64,000 bases of DNA, taken from positions 320,217,662 to 320,281,661 of the forward strand of contig CM068367.1 in the NCBI GenBank assembly GCA_034769895.1, given 5' to 3'. Origin of the DNA: Magicicada septendecula. Taxonomy: Eukaryota; Arthropoda; Insecta; Hemiptera; Cicadidae. This document shows, in pieces, positions 11,908 through 23,189 of the stretch; within the stretch, counting starts at the first letter, position 1, and every line of letters begins with the position of its first letter. Below the pieces are notes generated by a model that worked only from the letters and a program-made list of their open reading frames with translations, searched no databases and had not been told where the DNA came from. Position numbers and translations under genes: made by a program.

Positions 11908-12680
11908 ACACTCATCATCATCATTTTCACAACACGGTATAGAGAAGGTGCTGCCTGTTCCGCGTTCAAAGATCCTCCAGTCATCTCTTCCTGAGTCTAC
12001 CCACACACCTGTGTCCTATAGGTTTGTATTTCCAGACTTGTTTGGCCAGTCTGGAAGCAGACACCCTTTAAGTGTTGCGTTCTTATTCTCAAATGGCTCA
12101 CCTGTTCTAGAATTTGATCATTAACTTTTTTTTTTATTCTTATTGGTTCCTTGCCTCGAAATGCCATTACCTTTGTTTTTATAGTGTAGGTTTTCATATT
12201 GTGTTGTTTCTAAAGCAGATTTTGTATTCTGAATTACTGGCAAGTCGTCAGCAAACAACAGCACATTCAAGTATTTATCTCGTGATGTCTTAATACCATT
12301 GTTTACTAGATGTTTCTATTTGCTTACCAGATCGTCAATATAAATGTGATATACTGCACCCTTGTCTAACACCTTGATTGACAGATATTGTTGAGGTATC
12401 TTACAATTAGTTTTTTAACAGCTAGCCTTGTTCGGTTATGTAGGCCTTGTATAGTTCTTATAAGTTGTTGTGGATATCTCCGTTTTTCTAACATTTGCCA
12501 CAGAAAATTTCTACCTACTCTATCAAAGGCCTTCTCAAAGTCAACGAAGGCTACATGCGTTTCTTTATTGAACTCACAGTGCTTCTCAATGACTTGTGTA
12601 ATAATAAAAGCTTTGTCTGTACAAGATCTGCTTTTCCTAAAGCCATTCTGTTCTTCCAAAGTAAGAACAATAAACAATAA
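11908..12680 (-). pseudogene. non-LTR retrotransposon fragment: reverse transcriptase core, minus strand
   Basis: Reading 12677 to 12366 gives NGFRKSRSCTDKAFI and VAFVDFEKAFDRVGRNFLW, the conserved blocks of a non-LTR reverse transcriptase palm (the AFVDFEKAFD block carries the first catalytic Asp). Downstream, near 12241-12264, the minus strand reads LLFADDLPVI, the (Y/F)ADD catalytic motif, in a different frame. At 12197-11997 TKVMAFRGKEPIR and NDQILEQVSHL continue the thumb. The copy ends with DSGRDDWRIFERGTGS-like sequence and an (ATG)n tail at about 11911-11922. Frameshifts, stops and absence of the endonuclease show a dead 5'-truncated copy. It belongs to a family related to, but distinct from, the copy at 55 kb. 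Confidence 0.8.
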
Positions 12681-12764
12681 TTAACATTAAAATCTTAAAA
12701 CATGTCCGTTACTCCGTATCCAAGATCAAATGCGGCGTTAGGAACGTCGTTTACAAAAGCTATC

Positions 12765-12905
12765 GGTGAACCGTTCTGTATGGCAATTTCAACAAAATTT
12801 GCTGCCAACAGCCGATTTCCGCACCTCGTAGCATGATTTTAAAGCTGTATTTTTAAGGACATGTAGTGCCCATTTTATGGAAATCTTTTATTCATTTCCG
12901 TGGCA
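12765..12905 (+). repeat. isolated diverged copy of one module of the 23-60 kb repeat units
   Basis: The stretch containing AGTGCCCATTTTATGGAAAT and CTTTTATTCATTTCCGTGGC matches the module found at about 27,675, 33,075 and 44,190 inside the large units. The preceding AATTTCAACAAAATTTGC corresponds to CTTCAATAAAATTAGC at about 44,135. The match fades at about 12,905. It shows that the unit, or an element within it, also exists outside the array. Confidence 0.6.
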
Positions 12906-14344
12906 AAAATCAACATTTAACTACAAACAACAGGCCAAGTATTGTCTAATAACGAAATAAAGCCTAATGACTCTATACTCTATTAAAATCTGCGCTTCAC
13001 TATTTTCCAGCAACAAGAGTAGAACAGAGCAGAACGCAATTACAAATGAATTAGCTTCTGATGTATCAAAGGATATATTCGCAACCATAGAGAAAGAAGG
13101 GGGGAGACCGAGAAACAGACAGGTAGTCATAGTTTAGCTTCTAGAGGAATATAAATTTTAGTACTGTAATTTTAGGAATGAAGCGCTTAGTACTGTAAAA
13201 GGAGAAGCCATGTCATTTTGATAATATATTTTTTGACGGAGTCTTAGTAAATGAGTTCGATCAGTGGCACTTGGCCACTAACCTATTTCGATTCCCGATC
13301 AGTACCTTAAAATAAAGCTACTACTTTCAGCAAACGTGGTTGGGGCTAAGTTCCTGGGAAAAGTCTGACCCTATCTTCTAAGGAGTGATACGTATATAAC
13401 GATTATATTAATCAGATATAAATTTTGGCCACTTGATTCGAACAAAGGAAGTAATGACGTAATAGAAATATATCAACGTTTAGTTGTATACCGCACGATA
13501 TGTGTTACTCTCTTGTTACGATTATCGATTGTTATAATATTACTCACTCAAGATGTAACCTATTAATCACGCTTACAATTAGTGTGTATTAATTATGTAG
13601 GTATGTTAGTCATGTAACCATGTTCACACTCACGTCTGTATGAAACGGGTTGATGCGTCATAGCGAAAACTAAATCGCAAATTAATTAAAATCTAAAACA
13701 TTGAAAGTATTAGACGTCTGTATAACATTCCTCTTAAAAAAAGAGAATGTTGGCGTCTTTGATTTGACTGTCTATCTAAAATCACACGCTAATCTCATTG
13801 CGTGCCATCTTGTGATTGGGATCCGAGTGTCAACGCACAGGATGGGAATCGCAAATTTTGAATTAAACTGTTGATCATGTTAAACGTAAACACATTCTCT
13901 ATTTCTAATCTATGTTTAACTAAGAAACTACTACGAACATCTCTGATAAATGTAGGAGTTCAGCAAGAAATTACTGTTAGGCCTACCAGTGTAATGAACC
14001 CGTGGGGCAGCTATACCTTATAGGCACCTATAACACAGTACTCTCGGAAATTATTCATTTGTTTTGTACCAGCACGTAGCAGAACAACAATACTCAAAAA
14101 TCTTAAGCAATAGTGAAATAGGCCTATAAGTTAGGTATACACTGTAACACTGTGGAGTAACTGAATTAAAAAATACGAACTACAAAAGATTAACATTTAA
14201 ATTTAGGAGTGGGCTACACTGACTTATAAGGATAGCGCAAAGTTAATGTTGATAATACAAGCTGTTAATTTTTAAACAAGCTAAAAATTTTAATATTCCT
14301 TATGCATAATAATTGTTTTTAAGAAATTTAAACAATTTTCACTG
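12906..14344. other. AT-rich intergenic DNA with one SINE-like patch
   Basis: No coding potential is recognised. Around 13,240-13,340 there is TTCGATTCCCGATCAGTACC, which resembles an RNA polymerase III B box (GGTTCGANTCC) of a tRNA-derived SINE, but a convincing A box is missing. AAAAAAGAGAATG at 13,736-13,750 and the neighbouring text show no further structure. The rest is unremarkable. Confidence 0.35.
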
Positions 14345-14520
14345 CTGGATGATGAAAGAGCGGTCGGCCCAAAAACGATGGTTGGATGATATTGAGGACG
14401 ACCTGCGCAGGCTCGGTGTAAGAAGATGGAGACAGAGCAGAGGATCGAGACGATCCAGGCGGTTTGTCCAGGAGCCCAAGGCTCTCCAAGAGCTGTGACG
14501 CCAATTGAGAGACAGAAACA
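14345..14520 (+). pseudogene. non-LTR retrotransposon 3' terminal fragment
   Basis: The open frame reads QKRWLDDIEDDLRRLGVRRW and ends EPKALQEL-stop. It aligns in position and character with the C-terminus of the 55-kb element (RRRWQQDVEEDLRKMGIRNW ... EAKAHHGL-stop). Just after the stop comes GACGCCAATTGAGAGACAG and then a T-run at 14,522-14,531. Only about 170 bp survive, so this is a strongly 5'-truncated insertion with no catalytic capacity. Confidence 0.7.
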
Positions 14521-14820
14521 ATTTTTTTTTAGTTTTCTAACGATTTTCTAGAAGGATTCACGATATGTCAATCGATAGGTAGGAAATGGCAACTTGATTA
14601 AACATCATTGCCAAGTTTGAATAAAATGAGAACTCGAGGACTATGCGGCTGAAAGGAAATCAATTCTGAACGCCATAACAACCAACTAAAAATGAATAGA
14701 AAACATTTTAAAATAATATTTCAGTATGTTGAACGTAACGATAACAACACTTACTGAATTACTTAATTGTCAGCTTGAAAGAGTATTGTTTAGGTTTATT
14801 TGTGTTTTTTTAGCGTTTGT

Positions 14821-14871
14821 TTTTGCCTGAAGACGGCTACCGATATGTTGTGTAGCCGAAACGTCGCTTTG
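14821..14871 (+). ncRNA. hammerhead-ribozyme-like motif in a Penelope-like terminal remnant
   Basis: Core CTGAAGA is at 14827-14833. Stem II is GGCTAC (14835-14840) with GTAGCC (14852-14857), six perfect pairs. GAAA is at 14858-14861, the palindrome ACGT at 14861-14864, and candidate cleavage base C at 14865. Stem I is only GC/GC (14825-14826 with 14866-14867). One extra base (C14834) between core and stem II departs from the textbook fold. No reverse transcriptase lies beside it, so it is a solo terminal fragment of an element different from the one at 49-51 kb. Confidence 0.5.
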
Positions 14872-15830
14872 TATAAAAAAAGCAGTGGTGGAAGTCCATC
14901 TCACGAGTAGGCCTAATGCTAATGTCAAAATCCAGCAATGGAGAAATCACTGAGAAAGGATGGATGATGAACAAGCAAGTGACATAAGCCTACTATGCTC
15001 CACAAGGCAAGGGTGTAGGATGCCCACGCGAAGATGAAATAAAGTCGGAACGCAGAAGTGTTAAGTCGGAGCAGGAAACTGCCTAATCTTCGTGTAGACG
15101 AGAAGAGGACGAAGTTATTTTTGGTTTAGAGTAGGTCCTATATGTTAAAGTGGAATATGTTAGAGTCCATTTAGCCTACAATTTGTTTTTAAAAAGTGTT
15201 AATGATTATGTTAGGCCTATATTTTAATAGGTTTTTGTTTAGCACATGTCATATCCAAAAACTCGAGACTCTTACGTTCCACATGTCTTGTTAGGGAAAT
15301 TGCTATCTTTAATAGCCTATAGGCTAAGCCTACTTGTTCACTTTTTAAGGAAGTTACAAGTGGAAATATATTATTTTTCACATAGTATGAATATTACGTA
15401 TTATGTAACGTAACAAATTATAAATTAAATAAATAATCATATATAAATTATGAATGTATTTTGGATTTTTGTATGTAGCCTTTTGTATTTTGTATAGGCT
15501 ACTTACTAGAGAAGAGAAACTAAGTCTGGGCCTAAATTTAAATATTATTACAGGGTAGTTGTATTTTTTTCATCATTGTAAATATAATAATAATTATTAT
15601 TATCGTTACTGGTGTTGTTATTACTATTATTAACACGTACGACTTTAATAATTCTACATCTCTTAAAATCGTCAAGTATTTATTCACGTTAACATAATAC
15701 TTCCCATTTAAGTCTACAATAATTTTTAAATTGTAATTTTGTTATAAATTTATATATAATAGGCTTAGGTAGATGAATTTACTTTATAAATCGTCAAGTT
15801 AGATTCGATTTTAATACTTGAAGAGTAATG
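14872..15830. other. AT-rich intergenic DNA
   Basis: No gene or repeat module is recognised. Several TAGGCCTA-type octamers occur, and a simple AT/TTA-rich stretch lies at about 15,570-15,640. Confidence 0.5.
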
Positions 15831-15839
15831 GAAAAGATT

Positions 15840-16115
15840 TCCTACTTCCCATTCCCCTAGCGTAGATTATCCAATAGGGAGGCATCGTTCCATTGATTGG
15901 CCACCGTCCCTCAATTTCTCCCACCAGAATCAGCTGAATCTGTTTTTTATCGCGCATAGTCACGTCAGATCTTGCGTCAGATACATCACAACACCGCGTT
16001 TAGTCAGCTGTCGATTCAGTCCCAGTAATGTAATTGTGGTGCTAGTGATCTTGCGGAGTGTTAATCTACGCTGCACGCCATTAACAACATACGCTTACGT
16101 GAAACAGCAAGGTAA
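15840..16115 (+). promoter_or_regulatory. candidate promoter and noncoding first exon with splice donor
   Basis: This patch is visibly less AT-rich than its surroundings. It has a CCAAT box (ATCCAATAGG at about 15,868), an inverted CCAAT box (TTGATTGGCC at about 15,893), a CRE-like TCACGTCAG at about 15,959, and an initiator-like TTCAGTC near 16,014-16,020. About 95 bp downstream, GCAAGGTAAGC at 16,106-16,116 is an excellent splice donor (cut after AAG, about 16,110). No ATG-initiated long frame lies between, so a first exon here would be noncoding. No TATA box is present. It may be the start of a host gene whose coding exons lie elsewhere. I see no matching acceptor or coding exon in the window. 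Confidence 0.4.
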
Positions 16116-18080
16116 GCTTGTTTTTTAATGTTTAATCTAAATTATTTAGATTTTCTCAAAATCGGTAGGCCCAAATAGTTTTGTTACAAATGACAAACTT
16201 GATTGTTCTCATCAGTTGCTTTTCTTGTGAAAACTGAGAAAATTTAAAGACACGACAGAATCGTAAGGATGCATAACTATCTCAACAGATAGACCTGTAA
16301 ATAACAGTTAACAAACAGCAAATTTTTCTGCAGATTATGTAAGTCTTGCGATAAACTAATTATTAAGTGTTTAAATAGTCTATTCTTTATTTGAAAATGT
16401 AGGGAATCTACGGCGTACAAAAAAAAGCTGAAATGTAAAATAATAATAAGAAATAAAAATAAAAGCTCTTAAACTTCGAAATGTAATAAGCTATTTTAAG
16501 CTTGAACTTGGACCGTCCCACCCTTTAATTACGCCCGCTTAATTTACAAAAACATTTGTAAATCATGTGAATCAGTAGCAAAATAACGTAGCCTAGGGGA
16601 TATATTTCGTAACACATTCTAATTAAAGTGGTTGTAAACATTAACATTTATCTATAGACCTACATATTAACTCTACTGTAGGCATATCGCTAGTAGCCTA
16701 TCTGTTGAAGTTTGAAGTGTAACCATACTATAGAAAGGTAGCAGCAACTACGGTTAAGATGATGCGTTTCATTATCGTACTTCTGTCATACCTTTATGTA
16801 GGCATACGTTTGCTCTGTTTAACAAATTTGTATGTAGCTCAAGTTTTAATGTTAAGGGAATATAATTAACTTAGGCTACCATTTCTACTACTTTTAAAGG
16901 AAACTGCTAGTGCCATGTTATTATTATCAAATTGACATAATTTTGGTAACGTGTCGAACCCTTGGTTGTTACAAATTATAGCCTATTCTTCTACACATGG
17001 CAGGCAAGTCTTTTGCAATTATATTTATGAATTATATTATATATTATTGTTCATTTTAATTGTATTTTAATTTTGTTTTTTAGACGATCCTTTTGTGTTT
17101 TTCGAGAATCAATTTTTGTATTATTTTGCATTTTATTAACTAACCAGAAAATAACCACAGACGAAACGTTGTCTTTACTCGTTACAAATGATCATAACTG
17201 TCCAAAATAACTTAGGCCTATTTAATAAGTAACGATTCTATGGGACGCAGATTTCCATTTGAAGTTTCGTGCGTCTGTTAGAGACCGTCTGATAGGACTA
17301 AGTGTAGTTGTGATAATGTACAGTAAAATATGAATAAAATTACTGCCACTTTTGCAGTATTCGCTTCAGTGTTAAATACGTTTTAAAACGTGTGTACCGA
17401 CTTCAGTTTCTGTGCCTTAACAGACGGTCAATTGGAGCCTATCAGTAGTAGGCCTACGCTATAGGCCTACGCCTTCTGTTGTAGGCCTACTGTGATTTGT
17501 GTTTGTAAAAAGGTTTTATTATTTAAAGTTTTTTTAGTAAGTTCCATTTAAAAGACAAAACTCATGCCCTATAAAATTAGAATAGTATTTATTTCGTGAG
17601 CTGGAAATCGATAGGCCTAACCTGACTATGAAATACATAAAACTCGTTTAAGGAAAATTTCATACACGATTGTTATAAGAGAGCAGGTAGGAAAAATTGA
17701 CAAAACGGCAATTAATTGGTGACAAAAAGGGCGCAAGAAAGGAATTACTTTCTAGTAATTAACAATAAGAAATAAATTATTTATAACCATTAGGGAAGGC
17801 CTGCTGACAAAATCGGAAATCATAAATATCCGTACAAAACCTTAGTACATAACCGTAATTGTATTTCTTATTTTCATTATTTTAGAATGTATGACAATTA
17901 TTTAAGCCTCTGTGAAATCATTATTTGTTTATTTACACTTGTCAGTAGGTAGGCCTACGTAGGCCTATCACAGTAAATTTTTGTGTAGACCTATAATGTG
18001 AAAAATAAAACCATTCAGCATACACAGATGTATAAACAGCAACTAATTGGGAAGATAAAAGAACGTGTCACATTTCTTGT
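16116..18080. other. AT-rich intergenic or intronic DNA rich in TAGGCCTA
   Basis: No open frame of interest. If the exon upstream is real, this is intron. Notable are clustered TAGGCCTAC octamers at 17,449-17,491 and at 17,950-17,970. Confidence 0.45.
17449..17491. repeat. cluster of TAGGCCTA palindromes
   Basis: Three copies of TAGGCCTAC occur within about 43 bp, and two overlap or abut at 17,950-17,970. The octamer is its own reverse complement. It recurs throughout 1.6-57.6 kb in otherwise unrelated contexts, including inside the tandem units. The cluster is the densest I see. Confidence 0.8.
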
Positions 18081-18087
18081 TAAGTTT

Positions 18088-18115
18088 CTTCACAACGCGC
18101 GCGCGTTTTGTGAAG
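18088..18115. repeat. inverted repeat with alternating CG core
   Basis: CTTCACAA at 18,088-18,095 pairs with TTGTGAAG at 18,108-18,115, around a run of five CG dinucleotides at 18,096-18,105. It could form a small cruciform, and the CG run favours left-handed DNA. CG-rich runs are rare in this AT-rich window. No function is assigned. Confidence 0.7.
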
Positions 18116-18345
18116 AGACGGGATGAGTTATTTTCTTTCCGCTCTCCAGAATCCCTGTAGTACCTGCAGCTAAGAACAGTAGATAAGGTAAAAAGAGTTA
18201 CTCAATGAACAGCGATCTTGTCATCGCTCAAATGATGAAGACACGGAACTCGATTGACAGTGTTCGAATTGGTATTTGCTCTCTTTAAAGGGGTTAGATG
18301 TAAAATGTTGCGTAGCGGTGATCCTGTATCCTGTTCTCTTAATAC

Positions 18346-18349
<4 letters not shown>

Positions 18350-18386
<37 letters not shown>

Positions 18387-18537
18387 GTGTGAGGGAGAGA
18401 GAGTGAGAAATCAAGTGCAAGTGAGAGAGGGAGAGAGAATGAGAGATATAGGGAGAATAGGTGAGAGAGAGGGTGTGATTGTGGACATATACATAAATTT
18501 ACAATATTCAATAGTACTCTGGTCTACAATTTACAAA
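18350..18537. repeat. GA-microsatellite repeat family, copy 1
   Basis: A (GA)n tract is followed by a GA-rich degenerate segment and then GTGTGATTGTGGACATATAC, an ATAAATTTACAATATTCAA stretch and GTACTCTGGTCTACAATTTA. The same order, nearly base for base, occurs at 26,158-26,392. The shared non-simple 3' flank shows that the microsatellite was carried within a dispersed repeat rather than arising twice. Confidence 0.85.
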
Positions 18538-18554
18538 ATTGGATAAATGGGGCG

Positions 18555-18673
18555 GAGGAAAACTGATAGTCTGACGAAACTGGGCATCCAAAATTGGACA
18601 ATGTTTGGTCGGAACCGTGTCCCCTTGCGACGTGTTGAAGAGGAGACCAAGGATGACATAGGGCTGTAGCGCC

Positions 18674-18717
<44 letters not shown>
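18555..18717 (+). pseudogene. non-LTR retrotransposon 3' terminal fragment with (AG)n tail
   Basis: The frame reads KLGIQNWTMFGRN, then VPLRRVEEETKDDIGL-stop. This is a decayed form of the C-terminus seen at 56.35-56.46 kb (KMGIRNWRLKAVDRDEWRRV ... HHGL-stop). The stop lies in GGGCTGTAGCGCCAGAC, the same terminal consensus as the other copies, and is followed directly by an (AG)n run at about 18,677-18,717. Only the last hundred or so bases of the element are present. Confidence 0.6.
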
Positions 18718-18719
<2 letters not shown>

Positions 18720-18744
18720 GAACTGAGTGATGAGTGTGCCAGTT

Positions 18745-18915
18745 TACAGACAGACGGGTGACGGAGGAGTCGAATTCGGTTGCCGAAAATTCGAATCCAC
18801 CTCAGGGTGTTTTTTTCACGAAGTCCAGCCCTGGATTCTGAGCTCAGTCTGGCGTAGTGAGTACCAGCTTCACCATATGGGAAAGTTGAAGGCGTGTTCG
18901 TCGTAGGGCTAGTCA
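18745..18915 (+). repeat. possible tRNA-derived SINE or other short dispersed repeat
   Basis: AAATTCGAATCCACC at about 18,794-18,808 resembles a polymerase III B box. The following CCAGCCCTGGATTCTGAGCTC, TGAGTACCAG and CGTAGGGCTAGTCACAGCC belong to a less AT-rich block with sharp edges. I cannot place an A box at the right distance upstream, and only one copy is in the window, so the SINE assignment is tentative. Confidence 0.3.
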
Positions 18916-21030
18916 CAGCCTACTTACGTAAAAACAATGTAGACCTGCCATGACCTTCATTGACACTAAACTCTTTGTATTCAAGTCGTAACGTTAACTT
19001 TACATAAATTGCTGTAATTTTTGTAATAATTTTTAGAGGTTCCATGCTTCTTTATAGGCCTACCGTTGTCGTTCATCACTGTGAGGTTGTCTCTCAATGA
19101 ATAGGCCACAACATGTTTATTGTCTTTGATTTATGCTTAGTTTTCCATAAAACGTTGTAGCTTACTGTTTGTAACAAAATCGTCAATCATCTGTTACAGG
19201 TTCGTTTATCTCGTCTTATCTTTCATTCTGAGTCCTGAACATAATCAAGATTCTTAGACACGATGTCTTCAGATTTAACTGAATTCATTTCTTTCAGTTC
19301 TACCGTCGATCGTGATAGCGTTCTTTTCTTTCTTTTTTCTTCGAGTTCTGGATCAGTCTATGCAGGTAGGCCGCGGTATTCAATGGTATTGTTCAAGCAG
19401 TTGATTATTAGTAGCCTACCAATATTACCAAGACACGATATAGACTTTGTTCCATCCTTCGGCAACATTGTTCGTATTGTTTTGTTGTCCGTGGAAAGCA
19501 TAGGAGGCATTTGAATTCGTTTTATTTTTGAGTTATTACACAATAAAGTAGTTGTAAAATTTCTACAGCTTTTCTTTTGCAGAGCGGATATAGAAATTCA
19601 TTCTTTGGTCACTACGTTGAGAGGCGACTGGGCTCTTAGTTCATTGCACCTTCCTCTTCGAACCCCACTAGTTTACTTGTAGATATCTAGATATCGAACA
19701 GCTGTTGTTAGGCTTATAACTTAAAACTTGAGGAATACGAAGCACTGGCGGAATAGGGCGGTACACAAAAGAAGGCGAAGTAAGTAGCGACGCTTGCCTT
19801 CTCAGTTGCCAATTAGACTACAGAATCTTTGCAGCATCAACATAATTACGTTGTTCGTTTCATATTATTTTCATTTGTGTATTTAAATTTCTGTAACCAA
19901 TCGCGATTCTGGGATACCTATAAATTTATACGTCGACGTGAGAAGTTGAAAACAAGGCGAGAGCACCTCAGGCAAGATGATTCTATGAGTATCATTAAGA
20001 ATACGATGTGTTGATTTATATGGTTTCCTTATTAAAGTAAATTTTTTTTTAATTGTGTACTCTAACTGTTGCAAATAACTGTCTTGAAGCTGTATTTACA
20101 GACTCAGTATAATTTAAGTTATACATTGAAATGCAATAAAAAGAAAACAGACCTAAAGAAGACATCACATCAGAAACGTCCAATGCGAAAACGTAGTGAC
20201 AATTAGGCCTACTCAGAACTTAATCTATCAATATTAATTTGTACTTATTTCTAATAATCTTACATTGTCATTACACTACTAATGCGCTAAGCTAACATTT
20301 CAAGTAAAATTTTGCGATTTTAAATTTTGTATACGATTAATCGCGTGTACATTCTCATTCTCCTCTTCGCCCCTAATTCTTCCACTCCTTCTCCTTCCGA
20401 TTGTTAGACACCCCCCCCACACACACACACACACATATGGTGGTTGAACTATTATGCACCACTGACTGACGTCGTGCACAACGCATCTTGAAAACTATAT
20501 TTATTAATGAGCTACACATTCATAATCCACGTAAGTTACTGCAGCCCTACATTCACGGTTACTAGAGGTGTTGGTCTAAACTCACTATATTTTCTCTCGT
20601 CTCTGACCAGATTTAGCTTTCATAAAAGGATATAAAAAAAGTTTCTATCTTGTCAATAAGAAATTAAGAATGATGAGTAATTCAAAAACAGAAAATTTTC
20701 CAATAAAATTATCTTGAGAATTTTACACACAAAGTTATTGCCCCATTCTTTAGACTGCCCGGAGTGTGCTTTTTTGTTGGAGACCTGCTTGTGCATTTAA
20801 TCCGCTTTTAAGAATATTCGGTGTAGTGGTTAGGGGAACCCAAAATATAACTATAGCCTATATGTCAAGCGTTGTGAATGTTATGGATATTATTAAGAAG
20901 TTCCCTCTATTACAGATGTAAACATGGCCCGTTTTACATCTACGGCCGCTGACCTAGTGTAAGAAGTGTAGGACATATGGTCTCATGGTCTCGCAGTATC
21001 TTATGTTCAAGGTAGGATTTGTTACTTGAT

Positions 21031-21035
<5 letters not shown>

Positions 21036-21100
<65 letters not shown>
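21036..21100. repeat. (TA)n microsatellite
   Basis: Perfect alternating TA for about 65 bp. It lies inside duplicated block A and is absent at the corresponding place in the copy near 52.5 kb, so it expanded after the duplication or was lost there. Confidence 0.95.
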
Positions 21101-21102
<2 letters not shown>

Positions 21103-21320
21103 CTACACGTAATTTGTTATCAACGACTAGAGTTCCCTTTCACAGATTGGTGTGTCGGGAATTTTGAGCATCACCCAGGAATGTAAGTATGGAGAATATT
21201 TAATATTGATTTCTTGTGTATATATTGGTGACATATATGCCTATGTAGCCTACTACTGATTCGATATTATGCTGTCAGCAAAGAACACTGGCATCGTGGG
21301 TAACAGCTGTCTCGAATACG

Positions 21321-21379
21321 GTTACCCGGTGAGATCAGGTTATGTCGTTTATGAGTTACCATAACCTGATCCGGGTAAC
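21321..21379. repeat. long bipartite hairpin
   Basis: GTTACCCGG (21,321-21,329) pairs with CCGGGTAAC (21,371-21,379), and ATCAGGTTATG (21,334-21,344) pairs with CATAACCTGAT (21,360-21,370). All 20 pairs are perfect, with a 4-base bulge (TGAG) on the left side and a 15-base loop. The paralogous site near 52,770-52,825 keeps GGTTATG/CATAAC and parts of the outer stem (CGGTGAG, GGGTAAC) but has lost several pairs. It could be the fold-back end of an old element. Strand of any RNA is unknown. Confidence 0.7.
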
Positions 21380-22480
21380 AGTTTTTGAGGTTTCGTCTGA
21401 GGCTTCGAGATCGAGGTTTGTCTGGAAGAATATAAATGGGTATATTTAAAATATTTTTAATTAAATTACCTTCATCTAGGGTCTATGTTAGTGGTTAAGC
21501 GTTTCTTCAATCAGTAACAGTAGCAGTGATCAAAAATCGCCCAACGAAATGCTGGGTACCAAAATGACGTGACTGCGAATTGGGCACATTAAATTGACCT
21601 CTTCTTACCTCCTACAAGGATAAGAAAGTCTTGTCTCCATTTGTGGCAAAACACTCAGGTTGAAACATATAAGAGACTGTAGGGCTCTTGCTGAACTCAT
21701 GTAAAGACACAGAGTAGAATTGAACTGAACCAGAAAACGGTTGCAGTTTGCTTAAAGTATTTTTTTAGAACACTATACAAATCTTAAGTGCATTCGTAAA
21801 TGAGGACGGAATCAAGGAATACTGTTTAAGACTAATTTCTCACAAGCACACTGAAAGGTTAATAGGCCTATTGGCCTACCAAATTTTGCTATAGAATCAC
21901 ACATGCTATTTATTAAAATCACTGAGGAGCAGTGTTCGTAGGAAAAGTGAAACTACGTAAATATCAACAACTTGCTCCATAGTCCCTAATATTCAAAAAT
22001 ATTTCTTAATAAGTAGGCCTATCTACTAATCATGTTTTTCCATATTTATAACCTCACATATGCCTATATTAGGCCTATATATATCATATATAATACCTAT
22101 GTGTTAAGTATAAGAATAAAATTAGGTTTTGCTATATTTTTTTGTAGTGAATACAGTCATTAGGTCTACCTTTTAACATGATTAATTAACGTGGGCTTAA
22201 AGAAGACATTAACATTAAGTCTGTTTAGGTTTGAGACATTCTTTTTATGTTTTAAGACTACACTTTACATGTGTAACTTATATTTGGGAGTAATTTGTAT
22301 TTATTTATTTTACAATTTGATTCAGTTCGAACTTTATTTAGAGAGTAGTTAAAAAGGACACTCGTAATTGGACCGCCATCTCAAACTGTTACTCGTTGGG
22401 GTCGACTCATGAGAATTTTCAAACCATGATTAGGCCTCCACCGCGTAAGAGTTTGGGAGATTTCTAATGAAATGGACAGT

Positions 22481-23189
22481 ATAAAATTCGAAAAAATTAT
22501 CAGGAGAATGAAAACGTCTTCAGAATGTATATGCATTGTAAATTTTCGTCAAAATGTTTAATCGTTTTTAAAAGAGAAGACAAGAAATAAGAACAGCATT
22601 TGACGTAATTTGTAAGCAAGTAAAGATGTCACAGATAATTCCCACATTGTGGAAAGAAACTTTTATTAGACGCTACTTCCTTTATTGTTTGTCACCAGGA
22701 GCTTTACTCCATCTTTCAGAGTTAGGGTTATTGATGTCCTCCCATACACATATTCGGTTTAGTCTAATTTTATTATACTAGGCCTATATGTGCTTAAGTA
22801 GAATTGATATTTTATTCAAAATAAATAAAACTATTCCATTAATTAACTGTATAATACAACAAATGCTAGGTCAAATGTTGTTATTGTTATTGATATTAAT
22901 ATTTGTGTTGTTATTATTGTTGTTGTTGTTTACCTGGGAGATTCGAATTTAGTACCACGTCGTCAAAACAGCAACAGAATTGAAAATTATGTTGTACAAT
23001 AAGATATCGCAATTTTAGGGTATGAAAGAGTACAGTCTTTGGCCTCTTGGGTTGGGTAGTAATGTCACGGGAAATGTGGTTGTGTCCTCGTACTGTCGGA
23101 TTACAGCCACAATTCTCGCGACATCGGTATCCAAAGCGCAACATGTCTAGTGAGAATAGAATATTTCCCAGCCATAGAGCTCATGCCAT
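22481..23189. other. unique AT-rich segment between block A and the first large unit
   Basis: No gene recognised. It contains a short (TGT)n-like stretch at about 22,905-22,930. Overlapping small frames near 22.9-23.4 kb lie on both strands and have no recognisable motif. In the copy at 38.5 kb this segment is missing and block A is joined directly to the large unit. Confidence 0.5.

Larger units (their letters stand above)
19270..22480. repeat. large duplicated block A, copy 1
   Basis: This block aligns collinearly with 51,480-53,665, with shared landmarks. One is CTATTACACAATAAAGTA-type text (19,533 and 51,719). Another is TTTTCTCTYG followed by GACCAGATTTAG (20,592 and 52,032). Others are GCAAAGAACACTGGCAT (21,279 and 52,719), GTTATGT-GTTTATGAGTTACC (21,340 and 52,780) and GTTTGGGAGATTT (22,451 and 53,638). 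The 19,760-20,560 part and the TA microsatellite are absent from the second copy. A fragment (21,486-21,990) recurs at 38,210-38,530. Divergence is substantial, so this is an old segmental duplication or old long repeat. Small open frames in it are not conserved between copies. Confidence 0.8.

Noticed and set aside
20160-20190. CATCAGAAACGTCC looked like half of a hammerhead-like motif
   Set aside because: No CTGANGA half or stem II lies at a suitable distance upstream.
20411-20436. C8 plus (AC)n run considered as a boundary of an element
   Set aside because: It is a short simple repeat without flanking duplication or shared neighbours elsewhere.
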